Shown here in pieces: positions 51,185 to 62,297 of a stretch of 64,000 nt of DNA (the first letter of the stretch is position 1; every line of letters starts with the position of its first letter). Origin of the DNA: Acanthochlamys bracteata (lineage: Eukaryota; Streptophyta; Magnoliopsida; Pandanales; Velloziaceae); NCBI GenBank assembly GCA_019914995.1, contig CM034127.1:4092001-4156000 (forward strand). The letters run 5' to 3'. The translations under genes and the position numbers were made by a program. The notes beneath the pieces were generated by a model. The model searched no databases, had not been told where the DNA came from, and worked only from the letters and a program-made list of their open reading frames with translations.

Positions 51185-52619
51185 AATAGGCTACTGATCG
51201 GCTTTTAGATTTTACTTTTTCTCAATAATTCCATTTGGCTCTAATTCAGGAGACATTTAAAATACCTAATTTGTAAATAAATTTTTTAACGTTTTAAATT
51301 AATTAAATAGTTTACTTTAAAAATATAAAATTATGTATTTAAAAATTTTATTTATATACTTTATAGTTCTTTTTAAATTTTTACAAAATTCTCAAAATAT
51401 AAAATTTTAGTGTAAAATAAAATTAAAATTATAGTTTTAATACGTATGATAAGCTCTATTAATTTGCTTTTAGTCATTTATTTTTTTTAAGTGTAGATGA
51501 TTCTATTAGTAGCTCAATTATTTAAAAATGCGCAATACTACGAAAAATTTCATGAGTCTTAATATTCTTTTACACTTCATTATAATTTATCATTGTTGCA
51601 TATATTATCGATAATTTTGCATGTTCGAAAATAAATGACAAATTTGCAGAAGTTAGTACGTATGAGAAGCTGCGTAAGAAGGGATACGCATTGTTGAGAG
51701 CTTATGTCAATTACAATGAGTATCATTTTAGAAAGATATTTAGTATGATTTGTATATTGAAATTGCTTAAAATAAATTATTTTTATAGATTAGATAAGGT
51801 TTAAAAAAGATTATAATAAGAATTAAATATTATAAATTTATATGACAAATACATTTCTCATATTTTCAATTTTTAAAATTTTAAAATACTTAAAAAATTA
51901 AATAGAAACAAAATAAACACATAACTGTAAGTTAACTATGCCCCAAATCCAAAGAGCACGCTGAGAGGAACATCAAATAGCAATATTTATTACCCAAAAA
52001 CAAACCTCAGTCTCTCTGGATTATTTCTGAGTTTATTTTTAACATAGTTAAATGCAAAAAAGTATTTCAAATTAATTTTAAAGTATATTTATATACACAA
52101 TTTTTACTCATTGTTTAAACTCATATTCAAAAATTTATTCGTTCAAAAACTAACGTAGTTTATAAGTAACGAATAAGATGAAAACTTAAAATTGAGTTGG
52201 AGATAGTTTTATCTTTTTTATTTATAAGGACATATTTAGGGATGTGTTTTTAGAACGCCAAAATATATTTTTATCTTTTTAAAATTTTAACGAATTTATG
52301 TTTTTAAATTCAAGATATAAATCAAAGATTATTCATTATTATATATTTTATATTAAAATGTTTTTTAAAATTTGTTCTTTCAAGATCATTACTTCTTAAG
52401 CATACCCCAAACGTGATCTAAATTCTAACACCACAAACTTTACAAATCTTTTTCATTATTGATGGTGATGTAAAGTGATTGACCTAGATGTTTTGACTAG
52501 GATCAAAACTTTTGTTGAGATTTGATCAACTCGGATTTGAGTTCCGGTTCTACCGATTTTTTTTTTTTTTTTTTTTTTTCTCTAAAGGGTCCACATTCTT
52601 TGTGTCTTATCAGGACTGT
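51185..52619. other. AT-rich spacer between H1 and BPC genes
   Basis: No gene recognised. A run of 23 T residues occupies 52,557-52,579. Confidence 0.5.
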
Positions 52620-52850
52620 TTAATACTGCTTATTAGTTTTTTTTTAAAATTTTTTATTTTATATTTTTAATACATATTTTATAAATATTTAAAAAATTTA
52701 TTTAAAAATTTAAATAATATAAAAAAATTTAACAAAATAAAATCTTTTTATTATATATATTTATTTATTTTTTAAAAATAAAAAAATAAAATTCATTTAA
52801 AAAAAAACAAAAATATCTTCTATTTTAAAAAAATCCCATTTTATAATCAC
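52620..52850. repeat. Degenerate MITE-family copy, inverted orientation
   Basis: The reverse complement resembles the core of the elements at 1466 and 7337 (an AATAAAAAGAT-like word, then AAATTTTTTATATT and AAATATTTATAAAATATGTATT). Termini are eroded and boundaries approximate. Confidence 0.45.
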
Positions 52851-54164
52851 GCCACCTAAATCCCCAAACCGACAGCCCCACTACAGAGCAGCATGCCGTC
52901 GATGCTCTTGCAGACCATTTCTACCACGCCCGGCGTCATCCAGTTTCGGAGCTCATCGCTGGGAATCTAATGTTCGTCCGTCTCCGTTAACTCTTTCATT
53001 CTAAGATAACGATTTGTAGTCTGTAAGATCTCTTTGTCTGATTAGCTACTTGCGTTTGATCACTCCATTAGAGGTTTCTGCCTCAAATTCAGTTCGATCA
53101 AGGTGACAAGATCTGTGTTTCTTCAAGTTGAGGTATAGTTTATGAGACTGCCTCATTGAAATGATTCTGTTTTTTTCCCCCATTTTGGTAACTGTAACTT
53201 CGGATGTTGATACTTGGTTATTGTTTGCTCGGTGAATTAAGTCTACGATCCTGTTTGTTAAGCTTAGTGGTTATGCTTGCGCGCGCCCGTTCGTGGGGCT
53301 AGTCCTGCTTCATTGTTGGTATCTTTATGCTTATACTCGATGTGTTCGTCGGGAATACGTAGCATCCGTCTTGACGTTTGTTTGAAACCTTTGTTTCAGA
53401 GTGAGTTTGAGAGGTCTTGCGAGCTCAAAGTAACACATTGGAGCATCATTCGAACTCAAGAGCTGTTTTTGTGGATCAAAGACTAATAGATCCACACTTG
53501 AAATTTGTTCGTATCAGTATAGGCTTCTAGTCCTAGCATCTGTGAGGTTAATGTGAGTTACGATTGAGACTGATGTGGAGGCACTGAGTATCTAGAGTAT
53601 GCTAAATATAGAGATCTAGATATAAGACAATTTAGGCTTTCTGATTGAAGTGTACAAATGTGCCATGTAAGCCATTGAATTGGAGAAGCTTTTATATGTT
53701 CTCAAATAGATAGCATGATTGGTGCAGTGAAGAGTTACGAATAATTATGTTACTGAGGAAGGGCTAAAATGTTATCTGGATAGAGTTGCAACTTTCAGTG
53801 AAGGCTTATGAAGTTAGAAAAGTAATATCCCAATAGGGTGTTGCTTGATGCAAAGCTAAATAGAATTAATATGATTAAGTTCTCTTCTATTGTAAACTAG
53901 TGCTAGAATAGCATTTACAGTAGTCGAACAAGTTCTAATTTGACCATTTCCTTTTTAAATTGATGCAATGCTGCTCAGCACGCGCACTGACCCCTTCTTT
54001 TGCATGAATGAAGTTGTTTTTTGACGTTTGGTTGTTGTACTGTTTCATAGAAGGCACCTAAGGATTTTTTTACCATCCAATTTCTGTATAGTGTTATTGT
54101 GAATGTTTTGTTGCTTTCCAAACTGTATGTTTATTTGAATTTGCTTTCAAAATCTAAAGTTTGG
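52851..54164 (+). other. Probable promoter, 5' leader and leader intron of the BPC gene
   Basis: A GC-richer segment at about 52,855-53,030 starts abruptly after AT-rich DNA and looks like a first leader exon. It contains short open frames with ATG (around 52,893) that could act as upstream ORFs. The following ~1.1 kb is T-rich and intron-like until the coding ATG. Exact leader splice sites were not determined. Confidence 0.4.
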
Positions 54165-56061
54165 ATGGATGATAGTGGATGTAAGATGGATGATAGTGGA
54201 CAAATGGAGAGCGGGAGGCATAAGTCTGTTCATGCTCAGGTATTGAAGGCTAAATTGTGGTTGTTATTAGTTCTTCACAGTTCTTGCTTTAAGTTTCTTA
54301 TCTTTCGGCTGAAGTAGGGATCATAGTAAGAAAATGTGTCGGGTCTTACTTGCTAGCCGCATGCTTGGGCCTTGTTCACCAAATGTGTTGTACAACATTC
54401 TTGTCGAGAAAATATGGTATTTACTTTTGAAAATTAAAATTCCTTTTCATGCAAGGACATGCTGCTGCCATGTTAGTTTTCTATGCTCCGGAATAAATTG
54501 ATCTGAATAAACTGTTGCATGTTTTATATTCATGGGAAAGTTCTTTCACATGTCTGGTATTGGTAAAGACAATGAAATTCAGAGGAGAAACGCAGAAATG
54601 TACTCTTTTAGAGACAATGTGACTTGCTACCTTTGGCAGGGATGAATTTCTATTCTTTTTGTTAAACAAGCAAAGCTAAAATAGCAAAGAGCAAGAAACA
54701 TGAAATCTCTGCCTTCTTCAACTGTAACCTTACTTCTCTTTGAGGAAGGACACCTTTTTGTTGAGTCAAGGGTGTGGTTAGAGTTGTAAGAGCTTCAGTA
54801 TACCCTAATCTTAAATGAGGGTTCTAGAGCCTTGGACATAATACCTTACTATTTCTTTTCTCTTTAGATTTAAGAATTATCTTTGCTCTTAACTTTGACA
54901 TCATGGTATACCATGGCATCATAAGTTGACGTCCACACCCTAATTCACATTTGTGTTTCCTGTTGAGTTACAGTACTAAGCAACTAGGCCAATTTTTTGA
55001 ATTTGTTAACATATAAAACACTGCAATGGACTTTTGAAAATGTAATCGATTGCATCAGGTATATTCTATTGATTGACAGGAGCTACTTTCCTGCCAGCTT
55101 ATCATCCTTGCTTGGAGGTGACTGATCAGTTTTGATGGTCTTGCAGTGGATGATGCCTCAGCATCAGCTGAAAGACAACTACACGATGAAGCTCATGACC
55201 ATCATAGCTGAGCGAGATGCCGCAATTGAGGAGCGAAATAGATACATTGCGGAAAAGAAAGCTGCCTTGGCTGAGCGGGATAGGGCATATCTTCAGCGAG
55301 AAGCTGTAATGGCTGAATGGAACGGTGCTTTGTTACAGCGTGATGAGTTTCTTGCAGCCCTTGCCGATGATACTGGGATTAGTAACGGCAGCAATGGTTC
55401 CACATATACTCCTTTGTCCACATCCTCTCGAGGAGCAAAGCATATTTATCACCATCAGCAGCAGCAGCAACATATACACAGTTCTCAATGCCTGCCATCT
55501 CAGGATTCAGATGCATCATACAACAATTCAAGAGATATGCAAATAGGTGAGGCATTCCCCGTCTCAGCAGCTCATGAGAATGCACCAAAAGGTAGGCGTC
55601 GGAGATGTTCGAAGGATGGTAGAGCTGGGGAGGTTCCATTCAACAAGGCATCTGCACCTTCAAAGAAGAGCAAAAAGATTGCAGGTCAGGAAATGAAGCA
55701 GACAGTTGTGACAAAGAAAAATGAGTTGAAAGGTCAGGACCTAGGGCTCAACCAGGTAGCATATGATGATTCAACAATGCCTGCTCCAGGTTGTTCCTGT
55801 ACAGGAGTATTTCGTCAGTGCTACAAATGGGGACATGGTGGATGGCAATCTGCTTGTTGTACCATGATTTTGTCCATGTATCCACTGCCAGTCATGCCAA
55901 ACAAGCGTCATACGCGGGTTGGAGGCAGGAAGATGAGCGGGAGTGCTTTCAGCAAGTTGCTTAGTCGCTTGGCTGCAGAGGGCAATGATCTCTCTTTGCC
56001 GATAGACTTAAAGGAACACTGGGCCAAGCACGGGACCAACAGATATATAACTATCAAGTGA
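54165..56061 (+). CDS. BPC: BASIC PENTACYSTEINE (BBR/BPC) class II GAGA-binding factor
   Basis: Two exons (54165-54239 and 55147-56061) join in frame to 329 residues. The N-terminus MDDSG..GRHK is followed by a long alanine-zipper coiled coil (about residues 36-98) with repeated [17 protein letters not shown] heptads, typical of class II BPCs (Arabidopsis BPC4/5/6). The middle holds basic nuclear-localisation stretches ([14 protein letters not shown]). The C-terminal DNA-binding domain (about 226-329) has the five cysteines (CSC, QCYKWG, ACC) and ends [17 protein letters not shown] proteins bind GA-rich promoter repeats in the nucleus, regulate homeotic and hormone genes, and recruit Polycomb proteins. 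The splice removes a possible in-frame upstream ATG of exon 2; joining VHAQ to WMMPQHQ follows the family pattern. The start region carries an internal repeat (see findings), so translation could instead begin at the second MDDSG, 7 codons in. Confidence 0.93.
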
Positions 56062-57285
56062 GCTAGCTTTAAAAGTATTGCCTTTCTGTACCATGTTCTG
56101 CGGTAGGTTCTATCCAATTAGGAGGTTGCGAGAAAGAATGTATAATATACTGTTTCTTTTGGTGAATTTAAGTGGTGGGAATGTTTTAGAATAGATTTTA
56201 ATTTGACCTTCGTTCTTTTTCTGTTTAGGACGTTACCGAAACTCTACTTTTTCAGTTGAATTTGAAATCTCGATAAGTTCACATATTTTAATATTACATC
56301 AGAATTGCAATTTTACGTGAACTTTTATTTTCACTTGAGTTCTAGCTTTTTATTTTCATATTTTTGGAGACAATTTAAAATATAATTGAAACATGAAAAA
56401 TGCACTTGATTTATAACTCATTTTTAAAAAAACTTTTACTTATTTCTCAATTTCATGAAATTCAATAATAAAAATTTAAAACACTGCCCTTAATGACTCT
56501 AGAGCAATCGACAAGCCTTATGAAATACTTTATCATTTGTGCAAATGACGAATTTATCATTTATGAGCTCATGCTCTCTTGATTCCAGCTTGGATGTACA
56601 TTGCCCAACCTGCTACATCTTTGAGAAGCTGTACGTGAGAGACAGCACCCCCACATACAGGTCCTTCAAATTTTCGTCAAATTTAAATCCTAATGCGAAG
56701 ATTCGTTTGAGCGCCATTTTCAGCCAAAGAACTAACGCGTTAATCGATTCAGTAAGCATCACTCTGCAACAATACCCATTATCTTACACGGCCAAACTAA
56801 CAAGTATGTTCTGCTGGAATTTGTCTGCCTTAAATCACACAGATACTACAGCTATGGTTCAGCACTCACAGATATTACTGTTCTCTTCTGCTTCTAGCAT
56901 AGTCTTGGTGGCTAAATCCATTGCATGAATGAACTAGGACCTTCACTACCAACACGTATTGATTGGAATTTAATATGAGGTTTCCATATAACAGATCTCG
57001 TAGCCAAGTAGCCGGCCATCATCTTGGTCAATATGGCAAGTTAATGAAGAGAAAAATAGTCATCAACTTGAGTTGATCCCAAAAGCATGATTACCTAAGT
57101 CTTGAAGACGGAAGCAGCGTTGAAGCAAAACTTTCAGAAAGTCAGCTTTGTCATAGAGATTAAATAAGATTGTAAACAAGATCAAAACAAGGTAAGGGTC
57201 TATGGACAACTTCGAGAAACCAAAAAAAAAAAAAACAAAAAAGATACCACGATGAGATGCTGCATTGGAATTTCAAACAAAATCT
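56062..57285. other. 3' flank of BPC and downstream end of the snoRNA transcription unit
   Basis: About 56,062-56,300 is the likely BPC 3' UTR. The rest holds a 129-codon plus-strand open frame (56,539-56,928) without family resemblance. No further box C/D snoRNA was convincing here. Confidence 0.4.
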
Positions 57286-57289
57286 AGAT

Positions 57290-57380
57290 GTGTCAGATTA
57301 ACAATTGTCAGCAACCCATACGAATGGATCAGACAGGGATAACTGTACTGAGGTTAAATTTCTCTTCACACACATCCACT
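57290..57380 (-). ncRNA. Box C/D snoRNA, second copy of the 25S ACAGGGAUAACUG guide (possibly decayed)
   Basis: The minus strand carries the guide CAGTTATCCCTGT (57345-57333) directly before a CTGA D' box (57332-57329), then GGGTTGCTGACAA and a terminal CTGA (57296-57293). This matches the copy at 57842-57954 from guide to D box. The C box position reads TGTGTGA (57372-57366) instead of RTGATGA, so this copy may be inactive or may use a non-standard C box. Confidence 0.5.
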
Positions 57381-57591
57381 CACATTCATAATTGAGAACC
57401 TAAGATCATGCCTTTAGGCATGGAACCAAGCTTTAGTTTTTTTTTTCATTACAGTATAAGTGAGCTTAGATAGAGGGAAAAAACAAAAAAAATAACTATG
57501 AAACACCGGAATCATGGATTTAAACTTCATAAACATTACATAAGAACAACATTGATGTACTTGACCATAAGATTGGTGTATGATTTAATTG

Positions 57592-57681
57592 CCAAGCATC
57601 CTCAGACCGTCCTAGTTCACGAATTTGTTTTCAGCACAAATTTGAATTTCAGTCACCTGATTGGTCATCATTGGTGCTTGC
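57592..57681 (-). ncRNA. Box C/D snoRNA with 18S rRNA guide
   Basis: The minus strand has a perfect C box ATGATGA (57671-57665) and a D box CTGA (57605-57602). The guide ACTAGGACGGT (57616-57606) abuts the D box and is complementary over 11 bases to ACCGUCCUAGU of plant 18S rRNA. Flanks GCAAGCACC and GGATGCTTG pair as a terminal stem with one bulge. By the D+5 rule the predicted 2'-O-methylation falls on the U of ACCGU. A possible D' box CTGA follows ~20 bases after the C box, with no clear target. Confidence 0.8.
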
Positions 57682-57841
57682 AATACCTTCACTAACAACT
57701 ACCAATTTAATCTATGTATTCAATTCAAATAATCTTAAAATCAAGCACCATAGCTATCCCAAATTCTCCTAAACAAGCATGCAAACCCAAAACCAAAATA
57801 GAATGAGCAAAATTTCAGGCATCCAATCATCAAAAAGTTCT

Positions 57842-57954
57842 AGGAAGAGACGTATCAGATTCACAATTTGTCAGCAACCCATGATGATGGATCAGACAGG
57901 GATAACTGTATAAAAATGTGTTTCTCATCATCCACAACTCGTAAAAGTCTTCCT
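57842..57954 (-). ncRNA. Box C/D snoRNA guiding 25S rRNA at ACAGGGAUAACUG
   Basis: The minus strand has C box ATGATGA (57931-57925), guide CAGTTATCCCTGT (57908-57896) and D' box CTGA (57895-57892). The terminal D box is CTGA (57858-57855), with an external stem AGGAAGA/TCTTCCT (57954-57948 with 57848-57842). The guide is a 13-base perfect complement to the conserved 25S segment ACAGGGAUAACUG in domain V. The D'+5 rule points to the second G of GGG. This resembles the yeast snR38-type modification, from memory. Confidence 0.85.
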
Positions 57955-58042
57955 TAATGAAAAACAAAAAAGATAACACAAACAAAAGAAACAAGAAACA
58001 ATCTTACTTTTTTTTTCGTTTTTTCTTGGGGCAGGGATAATC

Positions 58043-58140
58043 AATCTATCAGATCTTCCTATTCAAAATCAAGCAGCTATCAAAGCATTTGAGCTATCAA
58101 TCAAATGCATCTGTTGCAGATGAAACTCATCAGCTAGATT
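58043..58140 (-). ncRNA. Box C/D snoRNA with 25S rRNA guide
   Basis: The minus strand reads AATCTA, G, then C-box core CTGATGA (58133-58127), and ends with D box CTGA (58052-58049) followed at once by TAGATT. The ends form a perfect 6 bp terminal stem, AATCTA with TAGATT. The guide before the D box (ATAGGAAGA) is complementary over 9 bases to UCUUCCUAU of 25S rRNA, just after GAUGUCGGC in domain V, with one unpaired base next to the box. The predicted methylated base is a U of that segment. The C box has C rather than a purine at its first position. Confidence 0.72.
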
Positions 58141-58272
58141 TCACCCTGCTGCAATAAATCCTCACATCAAACTAAGAACGAGAAAAACAAAACAAAACAC
58201 CGAAAACAAAAAGAAATCTTTGCACCGAAACTAGAACAGAGCTCTCTCAGAGATGTTCTACAGGGTAGAACC

Positions 58273-58387
58273 TATATATATAAGCCGCCACGTTTCAGAA
58301 CTAGATTAGGGTTTCATAAAATAGCGATATTAATAGTGGCCCAATTTGAAGTTACTTGGCCCATTAGCTTCTATACAATCAGGCCCA
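58273..58387 (-). promoter_or_regulatory. snoRNA-cluster promoter: TATA, telo-box and three site II elements
   Basis: On the minus strand, going upstream from the snoRNAs, there is a TATA tract (58283-58273), a telo-box AAACCCTAA (58314-58306), and three TGGGCC site II words (58343-58338, 58363-58358 and 58387-58382). Telo-box plus site II is the known signature of plant ribosomal-protein, translation and snoRNA gene promoters. The DHDPS gene starts in the opposite direction at 58510, so the region is probably bidirectional. Confidence 0.75.
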
Positions 58388-58509
58388 ATATTAGACTAGG
58401 AAATCTTCGAAGCAGCTCTTCAGTCCTGAGTGTTCTTCCTCCGATCGCCGACGATTGAATTGAAACAGTTTGAATTCTTCTTCAGAAATTATATAAAGAT
58501 TTGAAGAGA

Positions 58510-61500
58510 ATGCAATCGGCGGTGGTGATGAAGAGGTCTTTGAGCTTTAGTGATGCTTCTGCGATTACATGGCTAAGGCAGCTGCCATCTCCCTGTACCA
58601 CTCATCTCAGGTCTGCTCTAAATTTTCGGTCTTTTTCTTCTAAAATTGAATATTCTCTTAAAATTTTATTGATTTGAAGGCCTAGATGTAAATGGAAACT
58701 AAAAGGAAGAATCTTGGTGTATGTTTATGGTATTTTTGGTATAACTTCATCACTAAATTTGGCGTAAAGAGAAAGTGATTGCTACTGGAAGGTTTACAAT
58801 GTGCAACAAATATGGGATTCCTAATAAGAGCTTTGATTATATGATCTTTGGTTCTATTTGTTTGATAAATCTGGACTTAACCTGTGCTTGGGGTATTTAG
58901 CTCCTGGGAGTATTAAGCTTAGGCATGTAGGTTGCGGTAAGTCGTATTTAGAGGAAAATGCAGGATGCAACTGATTTCAGGTTGAACTTGTGCTGAATTG
59001 GTATAGTAAAGCTATAGATTGCGTGTAAAGAAATCCGATAAGATTCAGACTGGGATTGTTTTGATCTCATCCCTCTTCATGCAAGTACAAATTCAAGTAG
59101 GAGATTCAATAAGATCTGTTGGAGTTAGTAGTGAGTTGGTTTAGGGCCCTTGTTGAGTAGAGATAAGAAGAGAATTGATATGTATAGTAGAGATTGCCTC
59201 TATCATTTGCTTAAACTTTTGGATTGGGTTGAGCTATTTGTTACATGGGGCCCCGTGACTGTATCGCAAATGAACCATTGGTTTTGATATTATTTGCTGG
59301 GTTCTGATATCAAAATCTCTACTCATTTTATTGTCTTCTTTAATTTTCTTTGAGAAAGCTTATTTCAAACTTTGAAAATTGTTTTTTAAAGATAGAAGGA
59401 ATTTCAAATTTAAATGTTCTTTCTTTGATCTTGGGAGCTACTTTAATCTCTGTATCAGTTTATTTCTTAGACCTTAGTGTTTGGCATGCTGCATGTTTGA
59501 TCCTGTGTACTGCATCATTTTGCCCATGCTCTTTACTACTGGTTGACAAATTAATTTAGTTTAATATATATACAGGTCTAATGTGCCACCATAAAAACAT
59601 GTGGAGAAAATTTGCATTGCAATAGGTCCTATAATTGTGAGACACGCTATTTGGCTATGATGCAACATGCAATCTAAAGCAAATCTCACCATAGTGGCTT
59701 GACTATTTGTAACTAGTTGTTACCCTTTAGTTTTTACATCTCCAAGAATGATTCTTCTTGATACTTGTATGTCCAGGCTAGGAAGGTGGAGATCTCCTAA
59801 AGCAGCTGTTGTCCCAAATCTTCATCTTCCTATGCAGAGCCTAGAAATCAAGAAGAGGTTATCTACGTACCTCAAGAGTTTATTAGGTTTCCTGTTGTTA
59901 CTGCAAAGAGTCCGTCTAGTATATTTGTGTTTCTATTTGGTTCTGACATTCTTTACAATCTTCATTGTCGGACAATTGAACTTGGTTTTGTAGATCAATG
60001 TCCTGTGATCATGCCCTTCTGCTTAATTAGAGATTAAGCCCTAAAAAATGACTTTGTTCCCCTATGATATGTTTGCTAGCAATTCTACTGTCTTTCCTAG
60101 TATATAATTTTTCTAAAATCCATTTTCAATTAGCTCATATGAAGTAATCAGCCCATGTTTGTGTCTACATGTTTTTGTAAGAGACAGTGAAGAAAAAGCA
60201 ACTATATTTTCTTTTTCAGTTCTTTCTCTAGTTATTCTGTTGTACGAGTGAAATAGCTGGACTTCATCTTTGACTCGAAGCTTTGTTTAGTTAAAGTTGA
60301 AGTACTGACTGCTAAGGCATGTTTGTTCCTGATCACAAGCTCGAGTCTTAAGTTAATCTTTGGACTTCCATTGATCATTCAAATGTTAGCTTTTAGTTGT
60401 AATAGTAGGCGTCACATATAAATTTTACAAGTCAGTGCGAGTCCATATCCTCTTGGTTTCGAAGTTGCAAAATGTTTGTTTACTACTAAAGTGTAGACGA
60501 TTATCTAGTGAACTGCTGAAGTGAGTTTCATGTGAATGAAGAATTTGTTGGATTGGTATTTTTAACTTTTTAATGATTACATAGGTTTTAGTGGGAATTT
60601 AGCAAATAGTTCCGCTGCTTACAATCGTCGCTCTTTTACTATCTTCGCTTTTCTGTTGATCTTTTTACCATACAGGTTATCAGTGGAGGAAATAAAAGGC
60701 CTTAGGCTAATTACAGCCATAAAGACCCCATACCTACCTGACGGAAAGTTTGATCTTGATGCTTACGATTCTCTAATGCACATGCAGATTAACAGTGGCG
60801 CTGAAGGTGTAATTGTTGGAGGAACTACTGGAGAAGGCCATCTTATGAGTTGGGATGAACATATCATGCTTATTGCTCATACAGTTTATTTGTTTGGTAA
60901 ATCGATAAAAGTGATAGGGAACACTGGTAGCAACTCAACAAGGGAGGCAAGCCATGCTTCAGAACAGGGTTTTGTTGTGGGCATGCATGCAGCTCTTCAT
61001 ATCAATCCTTACTATGGGAAGACATCTTCAGAAGGGCTAGTTACGCATTTCGAGACTGTCCTTTCCATGGGCCCTACTATTATCTACAATGTTCCATCCA
61101 GGACAGGACAGGATATTTGTCCTGCTGTCATCCATGAGGTATCAAAAAATTCTAACATGGTAGGTGTGAAGGAGTGCATGGGAAATAAAAGAATCAAGGA
61201 GTACACTGACAAAGGTATAACCATATGGAGCGGGAATGACGATGAGTGTCATGATTCTAGATGGACATGTGGTGCAACTGGAGTAATATCTGTTGCTAGC
61301 AACCTTGTTCCAGGCTTGATGCACACACTTATGTTCCAAGGGAAGAATCCATCTTTAACCTCCAAGTTGATGCCGCTGATTGATTGGCTGTTCCATGAGC
61401 CAAATCCAATAGCTCTTAACACAGCCCTCGCACAATTGGGTGCAGTGAGGCCAGTGTTCAGGCTGCCATATGTTCCTCTTTCCCTTGCTAAGAGAAAGGA

Positions 61501-61603
61501 ATTTGTTTGCATAGTGGAAAACATCGGAAGGGAGAATTTTGTTGGTGAAAAGGATGTGCAGGTTCTAGATGATGACGACTTCATACTAGTTGGCCGCTAC
61601 TAG
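58510..61603 (+). CDS. DHDPS: 4-hydroxy-tetrahydrodipicolinate synthase, chloroplastic
   Basis: Three exons (58510-58610, 59777-59857 and 60676-61603) join in frame to 369 residues. The first ~50 residues, Ser/Arg-rich and poor in acid, form a chloroplast transit peptide. The rest is a TIM-barrel DapA-family enzyme. Catalytic features visible are GGTTGEG (109-115, with T111/T112), Y198 in [11 protein letters not shown]203, and the Schiff-base lysine K226 in VGVKECMG. Residues of the plant lysine-feedback site lie in LMSWDEH and [11 protein letters not shown]. The enzyme condenses pyruvate with aspartate semialdehyde, the first committed step of lysine synthesis, and is inhibited by lysine; it works as a homotetramer. 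[12 protein letters not shown] and the exon layout match plant DHDPS. The ATG is the first in a leader that lies just downstream of the shared promoter. The third-exon frame extends upstream of the splice site, but homology places the junction at [11 protein letters not shown]. Confidence 0.95.
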
Positions 61604-62297
61604 CTTCTGTTCACATGCCTGTGGATATGCATGCTTGATATTCTCTACAACATACTTGCACTCAGGTTATTAGTTCCCTTTAACAAGTTGCTATACCGGT
61701 ACTGCGGAATATGTAGTGAAAGTTATGAAACGGTTTTGCTCCTATTGGTTGCACGATAGTGGTTCCTACCTGAGATTGGTGTATTCGTAAGTTGTATGAA
61801 TCGTTTTCCAACGTGCAAAAGTGGCTAATAGTGTGCGGGAAATTATTGTTGCATCCAACAATTCCCAGTCTTCTCTCCAGATATTGTCACATTAAGATTC
61901 AGGTGTCACAGACGATCACCAATTCCATTAATCCATGGCAAGTACTAAGGATAGGTACCACCAAATGAAACTGAAGAAGGGGCGTAAGAATGTACTTTAG
62001 CTAAGATTGAGATCCGTCTGACCGTAGCACTTAGCTTCAGAGCTGGAAAGACAATATTCGAATGGATAAGAAAAAGACTGCACATCTGCATTCTGGAGGA
62101 ACAAAATGAGAGAGACAGAGAGAACAAAAATGCAGAATCAGGCAGCTATTCCTTCCTACTCTAAATACAAACATATACATCTACCATAGGATACAGATAG
62201 GAAAAAAAACAAATAAAATAAAAATTTACAAAGGCTTCCCCCAAGCAAGCTTGCAGCACCAGCAACTCAGCGCCTCGGTGTGTCTACCCGAATTTTC
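61604..62297. other. Convergent 3' flanks of DHDPS and the FHA-like gene
   Basis: The two genes point toward each other here, so this ~690 bp should hold both 3' UTRs and polyadenylation sites. An AATAAAA-like word at 62,213-62,222 is present. No gene is recognised within it. Confidence 0.5.

Noticed and set aside
56539-56928. 129-codon plus-strand open frame downstream of BPC
   Set aside because: No motif or domain seen; lies at the distal end of the opposite-strand snoRNA unit.
57800-57835. TTGATGA followed closely by CTGA on the minus strand, as a further snoRNA
   Set aside because: The boxes are only ~8 bases apart, there is no rRNA-like guide, and no downstream D box is at a suitable distance.
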